Below, in pieces: positions 1-6,667 of a stretch of 10,005 bases of DNA; the first letter of the stretch is position 1; each line of letters begins with the position of its first letter. The notes under the pieces are model-generated. The model did no database searches. It was not told where the DNA came from and saw only the letters and a program-made list of their open reading frames with translations. Position numbers and translations under genes: made by a program. The stretch comes from UMGS1370 sp963557065. Lineage in GTDB: Bacteria > Bacillota > Clostridia > Lachnospirales > Lachnospiraceae. Where the stretch lies: contig CAUWCT010000035.1 in NCBI GenBank assembly GCA_963557065.1, positions 1 through 10,005 on the forward strand. The letters are read 5' to 3'.

Positions 1-49
1 AGTACTGGACTGCATCAAATTTAAACTGTTTGTCATGTTGTTTTGCCAT
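1..49 (-). CDS. IS3-family transposase OrfA, N-terminal fragment (cut by window edge)
   Basis: Read on the minus strand, an ATG at 49-47 opens MAKQHDKQFKFDAVQY and runs off the window's left edge. This opening closely resembles the start of the helix-turn-helix OrfA protein of IS3-family elements common in Lachnospiraceae, which binds the element's ends and is fused to OrfB by frameshifting. A very strong Shine-Dalgarno site (AAGGAGGAG, minus strand, 64-56) sits 6 nt before the ATG and confirms the start. Only 16 codons are visible, so the family call rests on recognising the N-terminus. It could instead be a solitary or broken orfA copy. Confidence 0.72.
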   Translation of the reverse strand, partial: MAKQHDKQFKFDAVQY

Positions 50-140
50 AATGAGCTCCTCCTTCAGCATGTTTTTATTGTATCATGTTTTGTTATGTTT
101 GAGATTTCTCATTTCGGCTTGTACTATTTATATTCTAACA
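50..140. mobile_element. Probable terminal region of an IS3-type insertion sequence
   Basis: This is the non-coding stretch between the transposase start and the first exported-protein gene. IS3-family elements end in 5'-TG...CA-3'. On the minus strand a sequence beginning TGTTAGAATATAAATAG starts at about 140, which would be a plausible terminus roughly 90 bp ahead of orfA. The other end of the element lies outside the window, so neither the inverted repeat nor the target duplication can be verified. The exact boundary is inference. Confidence 0.35.
99..127 (+). promoter_or_regulatory. Candidate outward-reading sigma-A promoter
   Basis: TTGAGA (99-104) and TACTAT (122-127) are separated by 17 nt, a good match to the housekeeping consensus. 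It reads into the exported-protein gene starting at 148. Transcription would begin near 134, giving a very short leader with no Shine-Dalgarno site. If the insertion sequence ends near 140, this promoter lies inside the element and would drive the adjacent gene from the element's end. Confidence 0.45.
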
Positions 141-147
141 TCAAGCT

Positions 148-678
148 ATGTTGTTAAAAAAGAAAAGCAATAGAAAAATTGTGGTAATTGCAACGATGAT
201 TATGGCGTTATCTTGTCCATTTATTTCATTAGCATCTATAAAGTTAGGAGTAGAAGCTGAAGATGTATTGATGAAAAAATTAGACTCAAAATATGAAATG
301 ACACTATCAGAGAAAGTTATTAAAGAGACACTATCAGAAAATAATATCGAAAAAGAAGAGGCATTCGTTAAAAAAATAAATTTACGGGGAATAAATACAG
401 TCGATGATAGAATCGAAAGTGGAAGTCAGGTGGTATATGGAGCAGTTGATTTGGACAAAGGGGCAGCAATTGGTATAAGCATTTTTGGTGATAACGATTC
501 GGATAAGTTTGTAGTGAGCCTCATTAATGAAGAAGGAAGAGCGAGGAGCGTATCTGCTGTATCGGGGGCAGTTGTACATACATTCAATATTGCAGAAAAA
601 AATACATATTATATTAGAATTACAAATAAAAGCAACACGAGTATTAATGTATCAGGTAGCATTAGTATAAGAGAATAA
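148..678 (+). CDS. Secreted protein of unknown function (176 aa)
   Basis: I do not recognise this family. The N-terminus is a classical Sec signal peptide: a lysine/arginine-rich start (residues 3-10), a hydrophobic core (11-29) and a probable cleavage site after SLA (about 29). Residues 35-80 are charged, lysine/glutamate-rich and probably helical. Residues 90-174 alternate hydrophobic and polar residues and look like a small beta-sandwich. It ends in YYIRITNKSNTSINVSGSIS, reminiscent of bacterial pre-peptidase-type C-terminal domains, but this is only a resemblance. The ATG at 148 fits the signal peptide, yet no Shine-Dalgarno site precedes it. The gene is strongly AT-rich, like the next gene and unlike the operon at 3916-7908, suggesting recent acquisition. 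It is probably the first of three genes in the same direction. The coding call is firm and the function unknown. Confidence 0.8.
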   Translation: MLLKKKSNRKIVVIATMIMALSCPFISLASIKLGVEAEDVLMKKLDSKYEMTLSEKVIKETLSENNIEKEEAFVKKINLRGINTVDDRIESGSQVVYGAVDLDKGAAIGISIFGDNDSDKFVVSLINEEGRARSVSAVSGAVVHTFNIAEKNTYYIRITNKSNTSINVSGSISIRE

Positions 679-779
679 AATATAGGGTTAAAAAAAGACG
701 AGGTAGGTGAGTCCAATGGGAACGAAAAAGATGGGGACTTCTAGATAAAATTTTTAAAATATACAAAGGTGGGGTATTG

Positions 780-1589
780 ATGGTAAAGGTAAAAAAATAT
801 ATAATTCTTGTAATGTCAATGATATTTTGTAGCTTTATGACATTTACGGGCAATGCGGCAGAGGATTCTTTGAGGAATACTCAGAATGTAAAACGGATTG
901 ATGTTGAAGAAAAGTCTTTGAAATCAAAAATTAAAGAACATGATATTCCTGCAGAAGTTGCTGAATATGTAGAAAAAGTATTTGAGGATGATAAGAATGC
1001 AGACGTAGTAATTTATGCACCATGGTCAGAAATAAGTACTCTTTCGGGAACAGGGGCATGGGGACCTACTCGTACATATCAAGGCCATATTTTACAGGAT
1101 TGGAATGTAACAGTAACTAATGCATTTGAAATGACGTCAATAAAAAGCGGTTCTATGGCATATGCCTTTGCAGATTCGATGTCTGCATATGTGGGAGGGG
1201 TTTTATTAGACAGAGTTATTCCATTTGGTAGTGCAGGAGTTATTTTGGTGCAGTTCATTTATGGAAATAGTACAACGATATATGCTTCAGATGGAGATAA
1301 GGCGAGTGCGGCTCCAAAGTATACATCAGTTACTAGATTTACCTATGTTGATGGAAAGGAACAGTTGGGAGCAAGGACACAGCAAGTTAATTTGGAATCT
1401 GTTATGTGGTATTATTATAATAATAAAAACCATACGATAAAGCAAGGAGAAAAAGAGTATAATAAATTGATTTCCACTCCGTCTTATAAAAATCCAGATC
1501 CAAAAGCAATTTCAGGGGTAGCAAGTGGTGGATATATAGAATCACCAATTACATTTCGTATAGGAGATAAAGATTTTGTACTGGAATGA
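780..1589 (+). CDS. Secreted protein of unknown function with a glycine/alanine-rich hydrophobic core (269 aa)
   Basis: I do not recognise this protein. A Sec signal peptide covers about residues 1-26 (VKVKK, then a hydrophobic stretch, then GNAA before an acidic segment), so it is exported. Residues 28-75 are charged and helical (IDVEEKSLKSKIKEHD and following). An aromatic and glycine-rich stretch follows at 80-110 (PWSEISTLSGTGAWGPTRTY). Residues 124-170 form an unusually hydrophobic Gly/Ala-rich segment (SGSMAYAFADSMSAYVGGVL, then VIPFGSAGVILVQFIYG) that could be a membrane-inserting hairpin or a packed core. The C-terminal 100 residues look beta-rich. The ATG at 780 is preferred over the TTG at 777 because AAAGGTGG (765-772) lies 7 nt before it. 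The gene is AT-rich. The next gene starts 4 nt after its stop, so the two are probably co-translated. A toxin, adhesin or structural role cannot be told apart from sequence alone. Confidence 0.82.
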   Translation: MVKVKKYIILVMSMIFCSFMTFTGNAAEDSLRNTQNVKRIDVEEKSLKSKIKEHDIPAEVAEYVEKVFEDDKNADVVIYAPWSEISTLSGTGAWGPTRTYQGHILQDWNVTVTNAFEMTSIKSGSMAYAFADSMSAYVGGVLLDRVIPFGSAGVILVQFIYGNSTTIYASDGDKASAAPKYTSVTRFTYVDGKEQLGARTQQVNLESVMWYYYNNKNHTIKQGEKEYNKLISTPSYKNPDPKAISGVASGGYIESPITFRIGDKDFVLE

Positions 1590-1593
1590 AAAA

Positions 1594-2169
1594 ATGAAAC
1601 AGAAGCTGAAGGTACTAACAGCTGTCATAATGGGAGTGATTGTCAGCATTTTGCTTTGGTATGGAATCTATTTTTATTTTAATCCTGTAGAGGAGTATAT
1701 GAACTTTACTGCGCAGGGTGTGCTTATTTATGATACAGTTCCAGCCGATTATAAAAATGTAGATGTCGAGGTAAATGCAAAAACGTATCATTATCTGTTG
1801 GAAAATGAGCCAGACAGCATACAGGGTAATATTTGGATGGAAGGAAAAGGGCTTTTCGGCTACGGAGATGCAGATGAAATAGGATTTTATCTGGAATTTC
1901 ATAATAACGAGAAGTATTGCTGTACGAGAGAAGGGACCGAAACAACGCAAGGGTGTATGATGACCGCATCCAGAGAATTGCAGCATATCATATGCGGTAT
2001 TACAGTAGCAAATGAGTCCTCAGAAAAGAAGGGACAGAAAGAAAATAGAAACGCATTGCTGGTCATACCATCTGAAAACATAGAAAGCGCCAAGAAAATG
2101 ATTGATGAAGTTTCTTCTGAAAGCGTCCCTTTTTCAAAATGGCTGTCGGAAAATATGACATTGAGGTAA
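1594..2169 (+). CDS. Membrane-anchored extracytoplasmic protein of unknown function (191 aa)
   Basis: The protein starts MKQKLKVLTAVIMGVIVSIL, with a basic end followed by one hydrophobic segment (about residues 7-28) and no obvious cleavage site. It is therefore most likely a type II single-pass protein with residues 30-191 outside the cell. The external part has mixed alpha/beta character and four cysteines (109, 110, 121, 134) that could form disulfides. I recognise no catalytic motif. The start is less certain: ATG 1594 lies 4 nt after the upstream stop behind a weak GGA site, while a TTG at 1576 would add six residues and overlap the upstream gene by 14 nt. The tight spacing suggests it acts with the secreted protein encoded just before it, for example as a partner or protective protein, but that is inference. 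Base composition is less AT-rich than in the two preceding genes. A strong terminator follows. Confidence 0.78.
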   Translation: MKQKLKVLTAVIMGVIVSILLWYGIYFYFNPVEEYMNFTAQGVLIYDTVPADYKNVDVEVNAKTYHYLLENEPDSIQGNIWMEGKGLFGYGDADEIGFYLEFHNNEKYCCTREGTETTQGCMMTASRELQHIICGITVANESSEKKGQKENRNALLVIPSENIESAKKMIDEVSSESVPFSKWLSENMTLR

Positions 2170-2186
2170 GAAGCAGCAAAAAAATG

Positions 2187-2230
2187 ATGCAGGACTAAGC
2201 CGGACTATGAAGTCTCGCTTAGTCCTGCAT
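2187..2230. terminator. Bidirectional intrinsic terminator
   Basis: A perfect 14-bp stem (ATGCAGGACTAAGC at 2187-2200 with its complement at 2217-2230) encloses a 16-nt loop in which GACT/AGTC can pair further. On the plus strand it runs into a short T run (2230-2234). On the minus strand the A run at 2178-2184 gives a longer U tract. It sits between convergent genes and would stop the exported-protein cluster from the left and the flippase gene from the right. The flippase TAA stop (2235-2233) lies immediately beside the stem. Confidence 0.92.
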
Positions 2231-2232
2231 TT

Positions 2233-3756
2233 TTACGGCCGCTTCCACATATGCAGAACCAGAAGAATTCCTCCATAGCTGATTCCGATAAATCCAATCT
2301 GCAGGGCTGCAGACAGGAAAACAGGCAGGGAGTGGAGCGCACGGAAGCATGGGACAGGGCCGGAAAGCAGGCCGCGGCAGAAACCGATAGACAACAGCAG
2401 AGCAAAGACCGGTTTTAGTAAGGTTTCCCATGGCTCCCAGGAAAAATCTGCAATGCGGGACAGGGAAACAAGGTTCAGACAGGCCAGCAGGATTTCACTT
2501 CCTAAAAGTCCCCACAGATAAGCCAGGATTCCGAAGCGGGGAATCCCGAAAACCACAAATCCCAGGCGGAGAATCATAGCCGCAATATTCTGTGCAAATG
2601 TGGTAGAGGTTTTGCCAAGGCCGTTTAAAATACTTCCCATGGTGGTGGCAAGATACATAAAAGGACAGAGCCAGGCCAGGATGGAGATATAAGTTCCGGC
2701 ATTGGAATCGTGAAAAACGCTGGTTCCAAGGGAATGCCCATAGATCCGGAAAATTCCCACGCAAAAAATCCCCATATACAGGCTGTAGCGGATAGCCATG
2801 GAAATGGTATTGGAAATCCGATCCTTGTTTCCGGCAGACTGGGCTTTGGCTACCGCGGGAAGCAGAAGAACCGCCATGGAATTGGTAATGGCAGAGGGAA
2901 ATAAAATAAAGGGCATTGCCATGCCGGTAAGGACTCCGTAGATAGAAAAGGCTTCTTCGCTGCTTAAGCCAAACGCCTGGAGACGGCTGGGAATCCAGAT
3001 GGCTTCTGCACTTCCAAGAAGATTCAGCACCAGCCGGTTTCCCATCAGGGGAAGGGCCAGAGTCATAAGAGGGACAGCAGGAAAATCAGAGGAAGACAAA
3101 GTTTTTGTATTCTGGGGAGGAAACAGGCACAGGGAACACAGGGTAAAAAGGGCAGATGCAGCTTCGCCGATGAGGTGGCCTAAAACAGCCAGATCGACTG
3201 TGATTTCCCGGCCCTGTTCGGTCCAGATGTCTGCAATCAGAAAGACAAGTCCCATACGGATGACCTGTTCTGCCACTTGAGAAAATGCCGGAACTCTGGA
3301 CTTTTGCATACCATAATAGTAGCCATTGATGCAGGCATGAAAAGCTGCAAAAGGGACAGATAAGGCGATAACAGGAAGAAGAGGCGCACACCGTTCCTCC
3401 AGCAAAATATAGGAGGCAATCCAATCAGAGCAATGGGAAATGCCAAGAGCCAGGATGGTAGATAACAGCATGGATATGGCAAGACCGGCCTGAAATACTT
3501 TTTTTCCCTGACTGATATGGGAGGCAATGTATTGGGACAGGGCGGTTTGAATAGAGCCAGCGCATACGGAAAAACAGATTCCGAATATGGGGTGGACCAT
3601 GTTATAAAGACCAAGACCTTCTGCGCCAATAGTTCGAGACAGAAAAATCCGATAGAAAAAGCCCAATACCCGGCAGGCGAAACCAGTTGCAGTCAAAAGC
3701 AGAGTACCGGCTAAAAATGTGCGTTTTTGTGGGGAAAGTCCGGAAAATGCAGGCAT
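2233..3756 (-). CDS. SpoVB/MurJ-like lipid flippase of the MOP superfamily (507 aa)
   Basis: This is a polytopic membrane protein made almost entirely of hydrophobic segments, with about 14 predicted and no large soluble domain. Its length is typical of the polysaccharide-transport/SpoVB branch of the MOP exporters. Near the N-terminus (residues 28-51) it carries the signature region CRVLGFFYRIFLSRTIGAEG, ending GLGLY, very like B. subtilis SpoVB and its paralogues. Members flip undecaprenyl-linked peptidoglycan or polysaccharide precursors across the membrane or support spore-cortex synthesis. Which substrate applies here cannot be read from sequence. The ATG at 3756 has a GGAG site (3766-3763) 6 nt upstream. 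The gene is transcribed alone, divergently from nifS, and ends at the bidirectional terminator. Clostridia often carry several paralogues, so I give no gene symbol. Confidence 0.88.
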   Translation of the reverse strand: MPAFSGLSPQKRTFLAGTLLLTATGFACRVLGFFYRIFLSRTIGAEGLGLYNMVHPIFGICFSVCAGSIQTALSQYIASHISQGKKVFQAGLAISMLLSTILALGISHCSDWIASYILLEERCAPLLPVIALSVPFAAFHACINGYYYGMQKSRVPAFSQVAEQVIRMGLVFLIADIWTEQGREITVDLAVLGHLIGEAASALFTLCSLCLFPPQNTKTLSSSDFPAVPLMTLALPLMGNRLVLNLLGSAEAIWIPSRLQAFGLSSEEAFSIYGVLTGMAMPFILFPSAITNSMAVLLLPAVAKAQSAGNKDRISNTISMAIRYSLYMGIFCVGIFRIYGHSLGTSVFHDSNAGTYISILAWLCPFMYLATTMGSILNGLGKTSTTFAQNIAAMILRLGFVVFGIPRFGILAYLWGLLGSEILLACLNLVSLSRIADFSWEPWETLLKPVFALLLSIGFCRGLLSGPVPCFRALHSLPVFLSAALQIGFIGISYGGILLVLHMWKRP

Positions 3757-3828
3757 GGCAGACTCCGCAGAAGAAAATTACTATAAGATATGAGGGAAGA
3801 AAATAGAAAATACCAGAAAAAATGTTAT

Positions 3829-3853
3829 AATTCCTATTGAAATTATAGGAATT
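3829..3853. promoter_or_regulatory. Operator-like perfect inverted repeat at the nifS promoter
   Basis: AATTCCTAT (3829-3837) and ATAGGAATT (3845-3853) are perfect complements with a 7-nt spacer. The repeat covers the -35 box of the nifS promoter and lies in the divergent region shared with the flippase gene. Its position and symmetry suggest a dimeric repressor site. Rrf2-family regulators (IscR, CymR) are the usual controllers of Fe-S and cysteine genes and use AT-rich palindromes, but no such regulator gene lies in this window, so its identity is inference. Confidence 0.55.
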
Positions 3854-3864
3854 TGGTGTATAAT
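3837..3864 (+). promoter_or_regulatory. Sigma-A promoter for the nifS-nifU-mnmA operon
   Basis: TTGAAA (3837-3842) and a perfect TATAAT (3859-3864) are separated by 16 nt. Transcription would start near 3871, giving a leader of about 45 nt, too short for a T-box or S-box riboswitch. The only likely regulatory element is the palindrome overlapping the -35 box. Confidence 0.8.
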
Positions 3865-3915
3865 AAAGCCAGTAAGTAAAACGGGAGACATTCTCTCAGA
3901 AAGGCGGTAAATCAG

Positions 3916-5100
3916 TTGAGCAGATTTATTTATTTAGATAATGCAGCAACTACCAAGACCAATCAGGCAGTGGTAGATGCGATGATTCCATATTTTAATC
4001 AATATTACGGAAACCCATCTTCGGTGTATTCTTTTTCTAATTCTGGAAAGGAAGCTATGGCAAAAGCCAGAAAGCAGATTGCGGATATGCTGGGAGTAAA
4101 TCCAGAGGAAATTTATTTTACAGCCGGAGGAAGCGAGGCGGATAACTGGGCTATTATTGCCACTGCAGAAGCTTACCAGAACAAAGGAAAGCATATTATT
4201 ACTTCTAAAATTGAGCACCATGCAGTTCTTCACACATGTCAGTATCTGGAGAAGAGAGGATTTGAGGTTACTTATCTGGATGTAGATGAAAACGGAACAG
4301 TAGATTTGGAGCAGTTAAAGCAGTCTGTCCGTCCGGACACGATTCTGATTTCCATTATGTTTGCCAATAATGAGATTGGAACAATTCAGCCAATAAAGGA
4401 AATAGGAGAAATTGCAAGAGCGAATAACATCCTGTTTCACACTGATGCAGTGCAGGCGTTCGCTCATGTGCCGATTGATGCAGATGAGTTAAATATTGAT
4501 ATGTTAAGCGCCAGTGGCCACAAGTTTAACGGACCCAAGGGAATCGGATTTTTATATATCCGCAAAGGGATCAAGACAAAGTCCTTTATCCATGGCGGCG
4601 CTCAGGAGAGAAAGCGCCGCGCAGGTACAGAAAACCTTCCTGGAATTGTGGGTCTTGGAGAGGCAGCCAGACTGGCAGCAGAGACTTTGGAGAGGAGACA
4701 GGAAAAGGAAATACAGATGAGGGACTATCTGATTAACCGGATTACGGCAGAGGTGCCTTATGTAAGATTAAATGGACACAGGAGCAACCGCCTTCCCAAT
4801 AATGTCAATTTGTCTTTCCAGTTTATTGAGGGAGAATCCCTGCTGATTATGCTGGATATGGCAGGAATCTGTGGTTCCAGCGGGTCTGCATGTACTTCCG
4901 GATCTCTGGATCCGTCCCACGTTCTTCTTGCTATCGGGCTTCCTCACGAGATTGCCCATGGTTCTTTAAGACTTACCTTGTCTGAAGAAAATACAATGGA
5001 AGAGATGGATTATGTAGTAGAGAGAATCAAGGAGATTACAGCCCGTCTTCGGGAAATGTCTCCTCTGTACGAGGATTATATTAAGAAAACTGCAAAGTAA
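3916..5100 (+). CDS. nifS: Cysteine desulfurase, NifS/IscS type (394 aa)
   Basis: This PLP-dependent enzyme converts L-cysteine to alanine and leaves a persulfide on its active cysteine for Fe-S cluster and thionucleoside synthesis in the cytoplasm. Visible hallmarks are YLDNAATT at the N-terminus (residues 6-13), the catalytic histidine in EHHAVL (His101), HTDAVQ (Asp177 and Gln180 hold the cofactor), the PLP lysine in SASGHKFNGPKG (Lys203), the RAGTEN motif (235-240), and the active-site loop SSGSACTSGS with Cys326. The extended loop around this cysteine fits the NifS/IscS class I enzymes rather than SufS. Length is normal for the family. The start is a TTG at 3916 with AAGGCGG (3901-3907) 8 nt upstream, and it puts the conserved YLDNAAT at the usual distance from the N-terminus. 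It is the first gene of the operon with nifU (23 nt gap) and mnmA, its likely sulfur acceptors. Confidence 0.96.
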   Translation: MSRFIYLDNAATTKTNQAVVDAMIPYFNQYYGNPSSVYSFSNSGKEAMAKARKQIADMLGVNPEEIYFTAGGSEADNWAIIATAEAYQNKGKHIITSKIEHHAVLHTCQYLEKRGFEVTYLDVDENGTVDLEQLKQSVRPDTILISIMFANNEIGTIQPIKEIGEIARANNILFHTDAVQAFAHVPIDADELNIDMLSASGHKFNGPKGIGFLYIRKGIKTKSFIHGGAQERKRRAGTENLPGIVGLGEAARLAAETLERRQEKEIQMRDYLINRITAEVPYVRLNGHRSNRLPNNVNLSFQFIEGESLLIMLDMAGICGSSGSACTSGSLDPSHVLLAIGLPHEIAHGSLRLTLSEENTMEEMDYVVERIKEITARLREMSPLYEDYIKKTAK

Positions 5101-5123
5101 AGATCAAGAAGGAGAAATGCAAT

Positions 5124-5561
5124 ATGTATACAGAAAAAGTTATGGATCATTTTCAGAATCCGAGAAATGTAGGAGAGATGGAAAATCCCAGTGGGATGGG
5201 GACCGTAGGAAACGCCAAATGCGGCGATATTATGAGAATTTATCTGGACATTGACGATAACCAGATTATTCGGGATGTAAAGTTTAAAACCTTCGGATGC
5301 GGTGCGGCTGTTGCCACCAGCAGTATGGCGACAGAACTTGTCAAGGGAAAAAATATTCAGGAAGCGATGGCAGTTACCAATAAAGCAGTGTGCGAGGCCC
5401 TTGACGGCCTGCCGCCGGTTAAGGTACACTGTTCTTTGCTGGCAGAGGAAGCGATTCATGCAGCATTGTGGGATTATGCAGAGAAAAATGGCATTACCAT
5501 TGAAGGATTAAAGAAACCGAAGAGCGATATTAGCGAGCATGAAGAGGAAGAAGAATATTAA
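5124..5561 (+). CDS. nifU: Fe-S cluster assembly scaffold, IscU/NifU N-terminal type (145 aa)
   Basis: This scaffold protein receives sulfur from NifS and assembles [2Fe-2S]/[4Fe-4S] clusters for transfer to apoproteins. The three cluster-ligand cysteines are in their family contexts: AKCGD (Cys33, with Asp35), FGCGAA (Cys59) and VHCSLLAEEA (His102-Cys103). The LPPVK motif (residues 96-100), bound by the HscA-type chaperone in ISC systems, is also present. The His-Cys-Ser form at the third site marks it as IscU/NifU-like rather than the Firmicute SufU type. Only the U domain is present; the C-terminal Nfu and central ferredoxin-like domains of full NifU are absent. There is an extra cysteine (Cys90) and a strongly acidic tail (EHEEEEEY). 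AAGGAG (5109-5114) lies 9 nt before the ATG. Confidence 0.95.
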   Translation: MYTEKVMDHFQNPRNVGEMENPSGMGTVGNAKCGDIMRIYLDIDDNQIIRDVKFKTFGCGAAVATSSMATELVKGKNIQEAMAVTNKAVCEALDGLPPVKVHCSLLAEEAIHAALWDYAEKNGITIEGLKKPKSDISEHEEEEEY

Positions 5562-5626
5562 GGGATGTTTTGGCGCAGAACAGGAAGTTTTATTGTGCGG
5601 ACAGCCCTGACTGAAAGGCAGAGAGA

Positions 5627-6667
5627 ATGAAGAGAGAAAAAGTCGTAGTAGGATTGTCCGGGGGAGTAGATTCATCTGTGGCAGCCCTGCTGTTAAAGGA
5701 TCAGGGATATGATGTCATCGGAGTTACAATGAAAACCTGGGACGGAGCAGAAAGCATCATAGAAGATGCTAAGCGGGTAGCGGATTACTTAAACATTCCC
5801 TACCATGTCATTGATTTTAAGGAAGAATTTAAGCACCATGTAATGGATTATTTTGCAGATGAGTACCTGCATGGCAGAACGCCGAACCCCTGCATCGTCT
5901 GCAACCGTCATGTAAAGTGGGAAGCGCTTTTAAACAGAAGCAGAGAGTTTGGGGCAGATTTGGTGGCGACAGGCCATTATGCCAGAATCGAAAAACTTCC
6001 CAATGGCAGATACGCCCTGCGCGCTTCTGTGACTGCAGCAAAGGATCAGACATATGCCCTTTACAACCTGACGCAGGAACAGTTAGCCAGGACAAAGATG
6101 CCAGTAGGATCTTATGAAAAAACAGAAATCCGCCGGATTGCAAAAGAGGCGGGAATCCCTGTTGCAGAAAAACCGGACAGTCAGGAGATTTGCTTTATTC
6201 CGGATCAGGATTATGCAGGATTTATTAAAGCATATACGGGAAAAGAAGTTTTACCCGGAAATTTTGTGGATCAGGAAGGCAATGTACTGGGACAGCATAA
6301 GGGAATTATTTATTATACAGTGGGCCAGAGAAAGGGATTGAATCTGGCTCTGGGCCGTCCTGTTTTTGTAACCCGAATTTGTCCAAAAACCAATGAGGTG
6401 GTGATAGGAAGCAGCGAAGATGTATTTACAAAATCTCTCCTGTGTAGTAAGCTTAACTGGATGGCAGCAGACGGGTTTCATGGAGAAGACCTGCGGCTGC
6501 TGGCAAAAATACGGTATGCCCATCAAGGGGCAATGTGTACCATCCGGGAAGTGGGAAGAGACCTGGCAGAGTGTGTGTTTGACGAGCCGGTAAGGGCTGT
6601 GACGCCAGGCCAGGCAGTGGTCTTTTATCAGGATGACTGGGTGGCAGGAGGAGGAATTATTCAATGA
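5627..6667 (+). CDS. mnmA: tRNA-specific 2-thiouridylase MnmA (346 aa)
   Basis: MnmA activates U34 of tRNA-Lys, -Glu and -Gln with ATP and inserts sulfur delivered by a cysteine desulfurase, making s2U34 for accurate decoding. The ATP-pyrophosphatase loop LSGGVDSS is at residues 10-17. The catalytic cysteine pair is Cys92 (RTPNPCIVCNRHVKW) and Cys189 (PDSQEICFIPDQD). The family motifs TGHYARI (115-121), KDQTYALY (139-146) and YYTVGQRKGL (229-238) are all present, followed by the C-terminal beta-barrel region. It is a compact form, about 20 residues shorter than E. coli MnmA, mainly in the segment after MKTWD. An additional Cys89 sits close to the nucleophile. AAAGG (5614-5618) lies 8 nt before ATG 5627. 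Its place behind nifS matches the desulfurase-mnmA pairing known in Firmicutes and suggests NifS is its sulfur donor. Confidence 0.97.
   Translation: MKREKVVVGLSGGVDSSVAALLLKDQGYDVIGVTMKTWDGAESIIEDAKRVADYLNIPYHVIDFKEEFKHHVMDYFADEYLHGRTPNPCIVCNRHVKWEALLNRSREFGADLVATGHYARIEKLPNGRYALRASVTAAKDQTYALYNLTQEQLARTKMPVGSYEKTEIRRIAKEAGIPVAEKPDSQEICFIPDQDYAGFIKAYTGKEVLPGNFVDQEGNVLGQHKGIIYYTVGQRKGLNLALGRPVFVTRICPKTNEVVIGSSEDVFTKSLLCSKLNWMAADGFHGEDLRLLAKIRYAHQGAMCTIREVGRDLAECVFDEPVRAVTPGQAVVFYQDDWVAGGGIIQ

Noticed and set aside
777..779. TTG at 777 as the start of the 269-aa exported protein
   Set aside because: The adjacent ATG at 780 has better spacing (7 nt) to AAAGGTGG, and the signal peptide begins naturally there.
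1576..1593. TTG at 1576 as the start of the anchored protein
   Set aside because: It would add six residues (MYWNEK) ahead of a typical basic-hydrophobic N-terminus and overlap the upstream gene. ATG 1594 is more natural, though its ribosome site is weak.
1615..1986. 123-codon open frame on the minus strand opposite the anchored-protein gene
   Set aside because: The product is rich in Ile/Phe/His with no family likeness, has no ribosome site I can see, and is fully opposite a better coding frame.
2999..3280. 93-codon plus-strand frame inside the flippase gene
   Set aside because: The Arg/Ser/Pro-rich product is typical of antisense reading through a membrane-protein gene. The flippase frame is clearly the real one.
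3871..3915. Riboswitch or T-box leader in front of nifS
   Set aside because: The predicted leader is about 45 nt, too short, and no specifier or terminator structure is visible.
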